64,000 nt of DNA from Calvatia gigantea (lineage: Eukaryota; Basidiomycota; Agaricomycetes; Agaricales; Lycoperdaceae): positions 1,302,001 through 1,366,000 of the forward strand of contig JACAAK010000012.1 in the NCBI GenBank assembly GCA_025093985.1, read 5' to 3'. Within the stretch, counting starts at the first letter, position 1. The number at the start of each line of letters is the position of its first letter. A program made the translations under genes and the position numbers. The notes beneath the pieces are model-generated. The model made no database searches and had not been told where the DNA came from. It saw only the letters and a list, made by a program, of their open reading frames with translations. This document shows positions 35,579 through 46,967 of the stretch, in pieces.

Positions 35579-38500
35579 TTAAATAAATGCAGGAACATCC
35601 AATCCAGCCGTGAAATCCAGCACGCAGATCTTCTGGTCGTGAGATGCGCTGTAACACAGAAGTTTAGTAGGACGCCGAATTACACTATTACCCAAAATGC
35701 ACCTGACAATTCTCCCAAGATCGAACTGAACGTCGAAGATGTGGCTTGTGTGAGTGTGCTTAAACTCTCGAATTAGTTTAGCTTTCATCAACCTTCAGTG
35801 TCAGAGAAGAAAGGTATATCTGTGGGACAAGCGGGAAACGCACCGTCATATATATCCCACACTTTGATGACCTTGTCATAACTGGCGCTCAGCAGCCGCC
35901 CAGTCTTAGGGTCGAACGAAATCGCGCGGACGAGACCATTGTGGCCCGCCAGCGTCCTCAGGCACTCTCCCGTCCAAGCATCCCAAATCTTGATCTTACA
36001 GTCGTTCGACCCCGATACTATCAAGCCATTCTGAAACAGGATGTGAGGACGGGCCCCTATGACGCGTGAATGAAAATTAGGTACCTTGAATTCGATACAA
36101 GCGAAACCGCGGTCGTGCCCCTCAAACGTTGTCAGGCATTCACCACTTTCAATATCCCAGAGGATCATCTTCCCATCTCCACTTGCGCTCACCTAAAAGC
36201 TCAGTCAAGAAAAGTGCGGGTCTACCATTGAGTAATACACACCACTCTGCCGTTCTGTAAGCCTAATGCATTTACGGGACCTTTGTGACCCCTCAGCACC
36301 CGGTGCAAGATCAACGTTTTCCGGTCCCATACGCGTATTACAGTATCCTTCGAGCTGAAGAACCCATGCAGTCAATAACTCGAACCACACCAGACATTCG
36401 GTGGTAACTCACCAGCTGACAATCCACTCCTTATCAATCCTAAGGTCTAGGACACCACCTGTGTGTCCCTTGAGCACCGCAATAGGCTCAGCTAAGACCC
36501 GCCTATCCCTATCTTCCTCCCTCTCATCATCCGCGCGTCCTGGGTCCTCGTCCAGCAAATTCCCAGATTGCAAACTCCATACACAGATCGTACAGTCACT
36601 ACTTCCAGTGAACATAAACCCCATTTTCCTTCCTGAAGGGTTCACGTCCTGGCCTAATGTCGAAGGATCCCAGGGCTCGATGTCCCAATCTTTTTCGAAC
36701 TTCAGACACAAGATACTTCCTGTATGAACACCTGCGAATCTGCCCAACAGTTTCCCTGTCTTCAAACTCCAAACCATGATCGTACGATCCCGAGAGCCAG
36801 TAATGATCCGTTTGGAATCAAACTCGACGCAATACACACTTAAGTGCACGGGTAAGCTTCAGTTATTGACAGGATAGAATGAAATGTACCTATCAGAATG
36901 CCCAACTAACTCCATCGCCTTCGGCTCCCATCTCTGCTCCCTAAACAAAGCACTCATATTCGAAGGCGCTGTCCTGGAAGCCGGAATCTCCAAAGCGGGT
37001 CCACCTGAAATCCTTCCCAAGGTAGGTGACTCTGTCAAACGATCCTGCGAAGCATTCCCATAATCAAGGAGCGTGGTCGGTGACAAGGACCTGGACCTGG
37101 GTGGGCTTCCTTCGGCTCATGGACCTTCCAGTATCACGAAGCCGCGGACCATCCACGGGAAAAGCCGGCACTTGAACAACAGCGGTCCCTTTCCACCGTT
37201 TTTCCAGCTCAAACCTCTCCATGTACATTTTCTTCCAGTCAAACTGAAGCGGGAAGTTCTGCTTGGGTTGACTGAGGCCCTTGAATGTCCCAAGAGATGA
37301 GGTCGAGCCATCTGGTGTCATAGACGGGAAAGAAATCCTGGATTTTGAGGAAGCGCCGAATTTAAGCGCCTGAGCCTTGTGTTTGAGCCTCCAGCGTTGT
37401 TTTTTCCGCTGGCGTGGAGATTCAACCAAGTTGGGTGGGGACCCTGACTCCGGTTTCCGCATATGGGATTCCTTTGCCTTCCTTAGGTCAATATCCCATC
37501 TTCCTAAGAACAAAGCATGCCACACAGAATTGTCGCTTGCTAGACGCCGCCACGTGTGCGAAACCGCGAGGCAGGCGAGTACAGCACGCAAAGCAACCTG
37601 GGAATCCTCCTCGGGTTCATTGGACAAAGGGTGCAACTCCGACGAGTGAGTGTGGGTCATGTTCTGGGACAATGGGGGTGGGCAAAGGAGCCAGAGGATG
37701 TAGACAGCCAGCTCTGGTGGTAATAGAGCTAGGATATCAACACCAGTGATAGCTTGTATGTCAACGAAGCAACCCTCGTCAATCAGTTCACCTTCTTCAC
37801 CATCCAGTGGTGAAGGTTCACCCACATCAAGATCATCGGCGGAATCCAAGGCAAACGAAGAATAATGAGAAGGTTGAGCTCTGCGTTTTCTCTTGTCGTT
37901 AACATTTGGAAGAGTGTTCCAAGAAGGGAGTGATTGACGACTAGATGGAAGTTGGCCACCGAGAAGGGCAGTTGGTAGGGAGATAGAGTGAGGGAAGATT
38001 CTGGGTGAACCAGTGGGAGAGGAATCGGCAGAAGCTGAGGAAGATGAGGGAGATGAATTACTAATGTTGCTTCCGGAGAACGCTTTCGATGGTGATGAGA
38101 GCACATCCCATATACGGGGCAGCAACGTCTTTAAGGGATTTGCCGGCTGATGCATATTCGGCATTAAGATGGACTCCGTTGGGTGATTGAGGCTCATGAA
38201 TGGGGTCCCTCCTAACCCAGGGCTAGTATAGTATGCACGACCCCTAGGCCTCGGCCAGGTCGGTGAGGATTGAAAGCTAAGGCCCGCGAACGAGGACGAC
38301 ATGGAACGTTGGTGAGCATCAGGATAACCACCTGGGATCCTGGTAATGTACGAGTCTGCCTCCAACTCCTCGGTATCGATGATTGAGTAATCCGCAGTGG
38401 GTGTAGGTGAAGGTGGACGTGGCCGATTTGTATCGGGTTCCTCTCCTCCCCTATCGCGCAGGTTGAAGTCCGACGGTGTTTGGGCAACATCTGTGGTTGT

Positions 38501-38770
38501 GAGAAACGGAGAGCCGAGGACACTGTTCAGCAGACATGAAAAATGCATGTTATGAGGAGAATCCTGTGACGTTTGCTGGCTCGATAGGTTGGGTTGCTTG
38601 GTGAATTGAGTTTGTATCGTGAGAGCTGATCCCGAGGCGCGACGGTGGGATTGGAAAGCTACCGGACGTCGAGGGTTATTATAAGCACTAGGTGAGTGTC
38701 CGTTAGGCGGCCGCAGTCTTGAAGACGATGGCGAAGCTGGTATGGAAAGCCCAGGATGGTCTCCGGGCAT
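35579..38770 (-). CDS. F-box/WD40-repeat protein (SCF substrate receptor), one frame break
   Basis: F-box/WD40 proteins carry substrates to SCF ubiquitin ligases: the F-box binds Skp1 and the propeller binds the target. The long first exon encodes a Ser/Pro-rich N-terminus, then an F-box (DILALLPPELAVYILWLL, followed by ACLAVSHTWRRLASDNSVWHALF). Then come a basic linker and an FDWKKMYMERFELEKRW helix like the one between F-box and propeller in Pof1/Met30-type proteins. Later exons carry WD blades: VYCVEFDSKRIITGSRDRTI, GSSDCTICVWSLQSG, LKGHTGGVLDLRIDKEWIVS, DTVIRVWDRK, SASGDGKMILWDIESGEC, VSGSNDCKIKIWDAWTGEC, SASYDKVIKVWDIYDG and a last blade ending ICVLDFTAGLDVPAFI. The frame shifts by one base between 37084 and 37116, where only an implausible 28-nt intron could fit. 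Confidence 0.82.
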
Positions 38771-40869
38771 AGCGATGAATTAGGGGAGGGGGGTACCTGT
38801 TCAAGTTCAGGCTAAGTACCCTTGAGCGAAGATATGACGCTAGCTGGAGGCGGTCGCGTGACCCGGTTCAATGACATCAGCCCAAACACGCACACATAAC
38901 GCGTCTCTCCAACGCATTTTATGGACGATTCCCTAGATAGTGGCGCTTATTTGATATTTCTCCGACTCAAGGAATTGTTGTTAGGAGGAAGCCTCTATGA
39001 AGTTTGGGGTAATGCAATGTGCTCGGTTTCATTAAACTCTGGGTTTCGGGCCTGGCTCCTGGCCATCAAGCTGTGCAAACCCCGTGGCCAAGGCCTTGAC
39101 TTCCGTCTTTACCGCAAATGACGCTACGCTAAATTGCCTGTCCATCGTGATGAACTTGAACCTCTTGCAATAGATAGACCTCACTGTACGATGAAACAGG
39201 ATCTAACCTCACAATCAAATGAAACTATCCACCCCGAACCCGTCTCATATTCCTCGGGCAAGGGCACGGGCAAACTGTTGCAGTGATGCAGCGGCAAAAC
39301 GCCAGAAGAGCGCCAACTGATATACATTCGCGCCAAATTGCATTGCAAAAAGCTACTACAACAAACCCGGATCACAATTTCAACGCGTCGTGCTCTTTCC
39401 CAAGCGTTGGGACCATTGCCACCCGAAGCAGTACCGGCCTGGGCCTCACCACATCCTGTAGCCTCCGCGAATTGAGTGCTATCATTATATTCAGATACCC
39501 CCCTATACATCGATTTATAGGATTGTACGCATCCTAGTCCTTACCCGGTCCTAAACATGCTCCCCTCCCCCAGCATAAGAGAGATCCAAAAGTAAGTAAG
39601 AATATCTGTCGCTGCTACTCCAAGGCGATTGACGGTTTTGAAGGTCAAGGATGTATAGTACGGCCATTGATCCCAAACATTGCATGACATTCTGACTGTC
39701 TCCCATAGACCACATGGGTGGGTCAATGCCAATGCGTTGACACCGTGAGCCGTTTCAACAACACCAGGACCAGGGCAGTGTCGAAGGGCGGAGCGAACCA
39801 AGCGGAGAAAGTGTCGGAAACTGGTTTGCAAGTTATGCGCAAGGTCAGCGTGGGTGGGTGGGAGATCCCTTTCAATCAATCTCCCTGGGCACAGCCTGAA
39901 CATGCAGTTCTATGTATTGCTACTCGGGGACCAGATGAACAGCACAACGAAGCTCTCGAGATCTGTTAGGATAACTTTGTTTCTACGACGCCCAGAGAAT
40001 CCATCACAGTAATCTATCACAGTAATAACGTCCCAGGTAAATCCAATTTGCCGCAGTTGGATCAAAAGCAGCCACACGGGTTCAGTCATATTGAGGGGTC
40101 AACCAAACACGCAATTTCAACACATTCGTCGACATCTAGACCCCTCGACGCTTCAGAAGCACATCGCACACAAGCAATTCAATGTATGATCGCACAGGTG
40201 ACAAGTCTATTGCTCGTAGAGGTAGGTTGGCCTAACAGATAGGAGGACAGTTCCATCTATTGGCCAACGAAGTCCCCAGAACTCGTTTCACTTTCCACCT
40301 ACGTGCTCCTCAGCCTAATGTCAGGCCTTCAAATGTCAAAGATATAATCGACGTCAATAAACGCGCACGATCGCTCCATAGTTCCGTCATCCTCGCCCTG
40401 TGCAATAACAGCCGTCGTGGTTTGATGACTTATATTGACCGTCATACTGACTCAGGTTATTCAAATCGTCCAGCAGAGGGGAGCGGTGACGGGTTTCGGG
40501 ACTACTATTAAGGGATGCTTCTGAGGCAAGAGCATGGTAACTAGCGGGTAATTAGGTCGAGCGGGGGGAAGGATGCGAGGTGCTAGGTAGCGACTCATGT
40601 GAAGCAGGTGTGGTGGGCTGGGGATTAGATATGCAAGCCTTGCGACCAGCTCATAAATCGGAATGCAAGCTTGCCCCTTCCAACAAAACGTTCGTCTGCA
40701 CTAGGGAAAACCTTTGCTTCGACTGAGATAGTAGATACAGATATACATAGATAAACAACCCCCTATCGATATCTTTTGTCCTATCACGACGTTTTAATCA
40801 CTAAAGCTGGGAATGGCAGAGATTGTGTGGATACGCCGCCACAAGTCCTTTGCAAGGCTAGTAATTATG
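38771..40869. other. Gene-poor region between F-box/WD40 gene and repeat copy R-I
   Basis: About 2.1 kb. The left part must contain the F-box/WD40 promoter. A minus-strand frame at 39541-39903 (120 codons) has no recognisable features. Microsatellite-like TAGATACAGATATACATAGATA occurs near 40730-40752. I see no supported gene. Confidence 0.4.
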
Positions 40870-43262
40870 TAAATCCCGAACTTTAATAAATGGCCATGCC
40901 CGAATTAATTCGGTTTTGTATGCGAGCTCTGTCCATGTCTTCTCACCTTCGTATTCTGCACTTGGATTTCCTCGTTCAAGAGTGGTTACTACAAGTCCTT
41001 GGTACATCGTGCCGACGAAGGTGGGTGGAGGCAGGGAGGACGGCATATAGTACATGTTCAAAGGTCGCAAGTTAGGACTGAGGATTTGAGCGACATACAG
41101 CCTCCCTTACTCTCCAACCAAACAGACGCATCAGACTCGCGAGATCGCGCCGAAAGGACACCGGATTCACGACATAATCCAAGTCGTGCAATGCACGCCT
41201 AAACTGGGTTTGGACTTGGCGCTGGCGCAATTCTTCATCCAATTCTTCCCCCAGCGCCAATTCTTCCAATTTATGCGTAGTACCTTGCCCTCGTCAAATT
41301 TACCCAACAAATTTTTTTGTGGCGAAGAGGGTCTACCTCTCTTTCTTTCCCCTTCTCTTTCGTTTTTGTGTTTCGCATAACTCTGGCCCCGATCTGCTTT
41401 TCTGTTGAACATCCACGATGAGCCCGAACCGCCTCGTACCAGTCACATCCGCTGATCAAGTTACTGCGATCGCAGTATCACACGAAGGGGGGTCGACGTG
41501 TCCGGGAGAATGCACAACCCGGGGCCTTGGCGTCTCTGCTTCTTGTCTACGCTGGGCGCGAGGAGGGAAATTTTGGAGTCACGTTTGGAGGTTTGATACT
41601 GTGATATGCTGGTGGTTTGTGTCGCGGGAGTTAGCCAAAGAAAGTAGGGAGAGGGAGATGAGGGATGAAATTGTTTGGTGGGGAAGGCCTGTAATCGAGA
41701 TTATGCGAATTGATAGGTTGAAGAGCTAGATAAAGATAATTATCAGCACGAGTATGTGTCGGATAAGAGGCAGATACGAACTTCAATTGGGAGAATCGAA
41801 GGACAGCACAAGTGATGCCCTGCAACATCCAAAGGCTCTTGCCCATTTCATGAGTGGTGGGGAACTCCTAACGCATGCATATGAACAAATGGAGAGCAAA
41901 TTGGGGAGGGAAGGCACATATATGCATACCTTGAATCAACCCTTCCCCTCTTCCCCCCACAAACCCTCTTCATGATCAATTTTCTCCAAATCCATGCTCC
42001 TAAAAAGTCGGAAATCCCATACATACACCCTATCGAAGGTTCCTTCAAAGCGTTAGGGAAGTTAAGGTCGCGCAGCGCCTATAACAGATCCTGCAAAATG
42101 TCTTTCCCCTTCAATACCCGCTCCTCTCCTCACTCGTTTTAGTGGTTTCAGAAAGAGCAAGAGCTCCGGGCCCGGAAACCTGACACCGTCGTTCAAAGCA
42201 ATAGTTTTCGGTTCTCACGCGTGAAGGGAACGGGAAGAAGGGGGGAGGGTAAATCCGTATGGGCGCGAAGTGACATACGCGGGTGGAAGGTCCAAGACCT
42301 ACGTACAATCGTGAGCAACTGAAGATATACGCAGAGGGAAAGCGTCTACGTACCTCGCTTGGGAAGAGCTGGCGCACCGAATAGCATCCCGGATCTCGGC
42401 ACGTTCGGGTGGTCGCAATAAGTTCCTGATATCGCGCCAACGAGTGCGAGGGTGCGCGGAGGTAGAGAAGTAGGCATATAGCATACATTCGAGACTCTTT
42501 CCCCAGCTTCCCCAACTTCAAGCTCCTTTGGATCCACATTCCAAAAAGAGGCTTCGTCTGTGCATCTGGGAGTCCCCGTGATGCATTGGGGGAACTTTCG
42601 GACAGGCCGTGCTTCATCTCCAGCGACTCCTGCAAAATTTCGAGCGGGGTAGATTTCTGACACACAATCTAAAAGCCTCCAGACCTTGCCCTACGTACCC
42701 ACGCAAGGTGGTGGTTATCGTGGAATTTATGAGGCCGGCTCAACATGGGTTGTATGATTTGTACGTAAATGTGCGTATGGTGCACAGAAAGGTGGAACCA
42801 TGGGACAAGAATGGGTATGTGCGATGTGGGTCATGTCGTGTCATGTCGCGGGGGAATTGTTTCGAAGATGCAAGGGTGTAGGACGGAGAGGATGTTGTAT
42901 ACGCTGGGTTGGTTGCCGGAGAAAGATGGGCCCGATCGTATAACGGCGTCGAGAGAAGGATAGAAAAATGGATTGAGGAATGGGCGTTTGAGGACTCGGG
43001 GGCCCAACGGGACGCGGAGAGTCAGGTTGCCGCATAATTAAGCACCGTGGACAAAAGAACGGCTGGATGGGAATGGGAGGAACAAAGTCAGGAACGATGA
43101 GAGAAAGCTATGAAGTGTGTCGGGGTAGACGTACAGAATACCATCCGCAATCCCAGCTCTAACCTACCCCCGAGTTCAATTAATGAGGCCTGAGGCCACT
43201 CCGATATCAGTCCCGTGACTTCACCAGGCGACTGATCCGGGTTTGTTGAACGGCGTGTGTTC
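40870..43262 (+). repeat. Dispersed repeat R, copy I
   Basis: Ordered blocks match R copy III: the stretch around 41060-41215 against 58780-58945, 41310-41460 against 59040-59215, 41640-41720 against 59360-59440, 42540-42650 against 60265-60350, 42700-42790 against 60390-60480, 43040-43150 against 60850-60955, and 43195-43255 against 61534-61590. Identity by eye is about 70-80 percent, with many indels. No long frame is shared, so the family is either non-coding or long decayed. STAND copy 1 begins directly at its right edge. Confidence 0.6.
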
Positions 43263-43264
43263 TT

Positions 43265-46200
43265 CTCAATCTGTGGGCGAATGCAGGGAAGGGACCCGGG
43301 AACATTTACCATCGGATGCCGACTCCTATCTCGATGATTTCAAGAAGCCGAACATTTTTTGGACCCGAGGGCACCCCAGTGTCGGCAAGCCCACCCTCGT
43401 GTCAACCATTGCCTCCCGTGCGCGCAACCGAAGTCGGCCTGTGTCGTACTTCGCATTGGAGCGGGCGAAGGCTGGCGTAACAACACCAAATGCTTTATGG
43501 CGTCATGTGGCCTACGGCCTTGCTGAACAGTATCCTGCTGCAAGGCAATGCATCCTTGAACAGCTCCGGGTCAAAGGAATCCTCGATACCTATAATAGCG
43601 AAGACCCCTTCAAGCGCCTCATCGAACAGGCATGGAAAAAATCTCTCACTACTTTTCCTGACTGTCAGCACCTAGTCATAGTTGATGGTTTAGACCAATG
43701 TGGTGGTCTCGAGGGACACCGGTCGGACGATCGCAAAGCATTGCTCAAGACTCTTGAACGATGGCCTCAACTTTCGGCCAGGTTCAAACTCATCATCACA
43801 AGTAAAGGGGAAGAGGATATCATCGCAACCCTCTCCCCCATCTCCTATCCAATTCATGTTTTATCCGGAACTTCGGTCACCCCCGAAACCTCCCAGATGT
43901 CCGCACCTTCTTCATTCATCATTTCCACCAGGTCGCAAACCGATTCCAGAAGGCTGGATGTCATTGACGATTTAACCACTCGTGCTGCCGGCCTTTTTAT
44001 TTGGGCAAAAACTGTAGTCGAGTACATTGGTAATGGAGAACCAAGAATACGGTTGCAGAAGATCATAAACCACAGCGGTAAGATGGATGATATGGCACAC
44101 CTCTACTCTCTCATCCTAGAAACACACTTCTCACGCCTGGAACCTGAGGAGCTTTGTTGGTTCCGAATCCTTGTTGGCACGATAGTCCTGGCCAAACGAC
44201 CACTTAGCCGTACAGGGTGCACCCGCCTAGTTGAGACTCATATTAAGGACTCAGAATTCATGCTGGAGCTCATTTGCAATGGCCTCCGCTCTGTCATGGA
44301 TCCTGGAGAGACTCTCCGTTTCGTCCATCAATCCTTCGTTGACTTCCTTCTTAACCATGATGATTGCCCGAAAAAGTTCTTTATCGACCCGGGAGAGCAA
44401 CATTAATCTCGTTGATTCATGTTTGCAGATCATGTCCACGGAACTGCGCTTCAACGTTTGTGACCTGAAGATCTCAACGCTCCGAAATGCAGACACACCC
44501 GATATCAAGAAGAAGGTTGAGGAGGGCATCCCGTCGTACTTGTCATATAGCTGTTTCCACTGGGCTGGCCATCTTCCTCAGGCTCAGGATAGTGTCCCAT
44601 TTAACAAGGATCTCATGGTGAAGGTGAAGGATGTGGTTTACAATCAGTTCTTGCACTGGCTGGAGGTCATGAGTTTGTTGAATGAGGTGAATCGGGTGGC
44701 TGAATTCCTTCAGGTGGTCCTGATATGGTCAAAAATACGTTTTTTTAGAGATCTTGGAACTCTGTTGCTGAGTGAGCATGTAGCACGCAAATGATGACAC
44801 CTTCCTGCATTTTGTGAAAGATGCCAGACGATTTGTCTTAGTTTTTGGGCATGTGATAGCCCAAAGTACACCGCATATCTATATTTCAGCCCTCCCCTTT
44901 GCTCCCCAACAAAGCCAAGTCGCTAAACACTTCCTACCCAAGTATCCAAGAACCATCTCGGTTACCACTGGAAAACTTACCCATTGGCCCTCAAGCCTCT
45001 TTGTTTCAGAACATCATAAGGGACAGGTCAATGCGATTGCCCATTCTCGGGATCAGAGCTATTTTGCCTCCTGTGGTGACATAATATGTGTCTGTGATGC
45101 TGAAACTGGAAACCTCCTCTCAGGTCCACTTACAGGACATTCAAAGGATGTTCGGAGTGTTGCTTTTAGTCCTGATGGATACAAAGTTGTGTCAGGGTCA
45201 TCAGATAAGACGGTCAGGGTCTGGGATGCAAAGAGAGGCAAGGAACTTTGGCGTCTACATGGGTCCTCTCCTATTATACGTGTTGCCTGCTCCAACGATG
45301 GCCACCAGATTGCCTCTTGCAGTGATAACGGCGAAATCAGGATTTGGGGTATGGATTCGGGCGGAGTAATTTGTGGCCTATGCTGGAGTCGTGACAAAGC
45401 CGCAGCCATTTTGTTCTCACCTCACAACCAGCATATCATCGGCTTCTGGGGGGTGGAAGTGTGGAGACTTGGGACATCCTTAGTGGAGAACGTGTTAGCC
45501 TGATTGAACTTGGAACGAAGCTGGATGGAGTCACCCTCTCACCAGATGGAAGGTTCATGGCCAGTACAAGTGGCCGGATCATACACATATGGGACGTCAA
45601 GGCAGGGAAATCACTTTTGGAGCCTATCAGAAAGGACTTTGTCACCGGTGTTGTGTTCTCCCCTGACGGAAAATGGATTGCTTCAGTTTCCAAGGATGGA
45701 TCAATTTGGATATGGGACGCTAAAATGGGACAACTTATGCGCTCTTCAAAACCAGACAAGGAATCTGGGTTTCAGTGGCTTGCATTTTTACCGAATGGAA
45801 AAACTCTGGTGTCTTGTTCACCCGACATTGTGTGTATATGGGACGTGGAAACGATGAAAATCTCGTTCGCCACGTACTCCATGAATCATCCTCTGCACGG
45901 ATCGCATTATCACCGGGTGGCACGAAAGTGATTTGGTCCGGTAGCGAAGACCCAATGCAGATGTGGAGTACCGAGACGCAAAAATCAATCCCAATTCGTT
46001 CTCGGGGGCCTAGCTATAACAATACCACGGTGTTCTCGCCAAGCGGAAAGCTTTTTTGCTCATACTCTGTGTTGGGAATAGAACACGTTTGGGATGTAGA
46101 GAAGGAGAAAGCAGTCGCGGGATCACACTTCGGGAAACCTATCTTCAGCGTGGCATTCTCACCAGATGATCGTTTTATCGCTGTGGGTTTTGGCGACGGG

Positions 46201-46596
46201 ACAATCCAGGTTTTCGACCCGGTTACCCACCATCTCGTCCGTGGTCCCTGGTGTGACCATGCTGACATTGTTACAAGTATTACGTTTTCCTCTAGTGGAA
46301 AGAAGATGGCGTCTTGTTCATGGGACGGGGCAATAAAGATATGGGATACCTCGGATTTGGCCAAGCCATTCCCGGATCATCCTCCCCAAGAACCGCATGA
46401 TCCGTTCACGGATAATTGCAAACTCGAAAATGGTTGGGTCATGACAGCGAATAGGGATTTGTTGTTTTGGGTGCCGCCATCCAACAGGAGCGGGTTGTGG
46501 TGGCCAAGAAATACGGCCGTGATCACTGAGGCCCCGACAAAACTAGACCTTACGAAGTTTGAGTACGGTGATAATTGGAAGAAATGCCGAGGTTAG
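43265..46596 (+). pseudogene. NACHT-WD40 STAND receptor, copy 1 (decayed duplicate)
   Basis: A close duplicate of the intact gene downstream. Lesions seen by comparing the two: the first three coding exons and the start are missing; the P-loop reads GHPSVGKP against GHPGVGKS; a 1-nt deletion near 43895 is followed by a 23-nt deletion near 43952 that restores frame; an added A at 44405 makes a TAA stop at 44404-44406; the intron donor changes from GT to AT at 44735; 2 nt are lost near 45438 and one G gained near 45452; an in-frame 462-bp deletion at 45610 removes several WD blades; and 1 nt is lost near 45858. The last coding part is again in the original frame and ends at the same stop. A full-length product is impossible. 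Confidence 0.9.
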
Positions 46597-46909
46597 GAGA
46601 CGGGATTTAGCAAAGGTGCCCATTGTATATGTAGGATAAGTACCGACTGTAAAATTTGGACATGGAGATGATTTCTACTGATGATACTTCTGTCTATGAT
46701 TCCAAGTTTTCTCGAAGCTAGTTGTACCAATTTTTATGTGGGTCGTGCATGTTGTGCCGGCAAACTGAATAATGGTTCACGCGAAGGCGGTGGAGGTATG
46801 CGTCCGGACTCAATTTCAATGCTTCAAGCAAGCGCGGCGGAGTCCGCATAGAACGGTCATACGGATATCGGCAATGTCTGCCAACGCTGTGCTATACCAA
46901 GGTGCACCC
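43265..46909 (+). repeat. Direct duplication unit 1 (STAND gene body plus 3' flank)
   Basis: Sequence from about 43265 to 46909 is a near-copy of 47570-51700. It includes some 310 bp beyond the stop codon, ending at the shared GGTGCACCC. Aligned parts are roughly 97 percent identical by eye, apart from indels. Confidence 0.85.
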
Positions 46910-46967
46910 GACTGTTATTAGTGGGGTACGTCCGCATAAATAGAGTAGGGGCAGCCACCCTGATAAC
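46597..46967. other. Gap between STAND copies
   Basis: The first 310 bp are the duplicated 3' flank of copy 1. The remaining 58 bp before the ATG at 46968 are all that is left for a promoter of copy 2, unless its regulatory sequence lies within the decayed copy 1 flank. Confidence 0.6.

Noticed and set aside
44814..45503. Separate WD40 gene starting near 44820
   Set aside because: In the intact copy this region is simply the exon after a 48-bp intron of one NACHT-WD40 gene; here it is part of the pseudogene.
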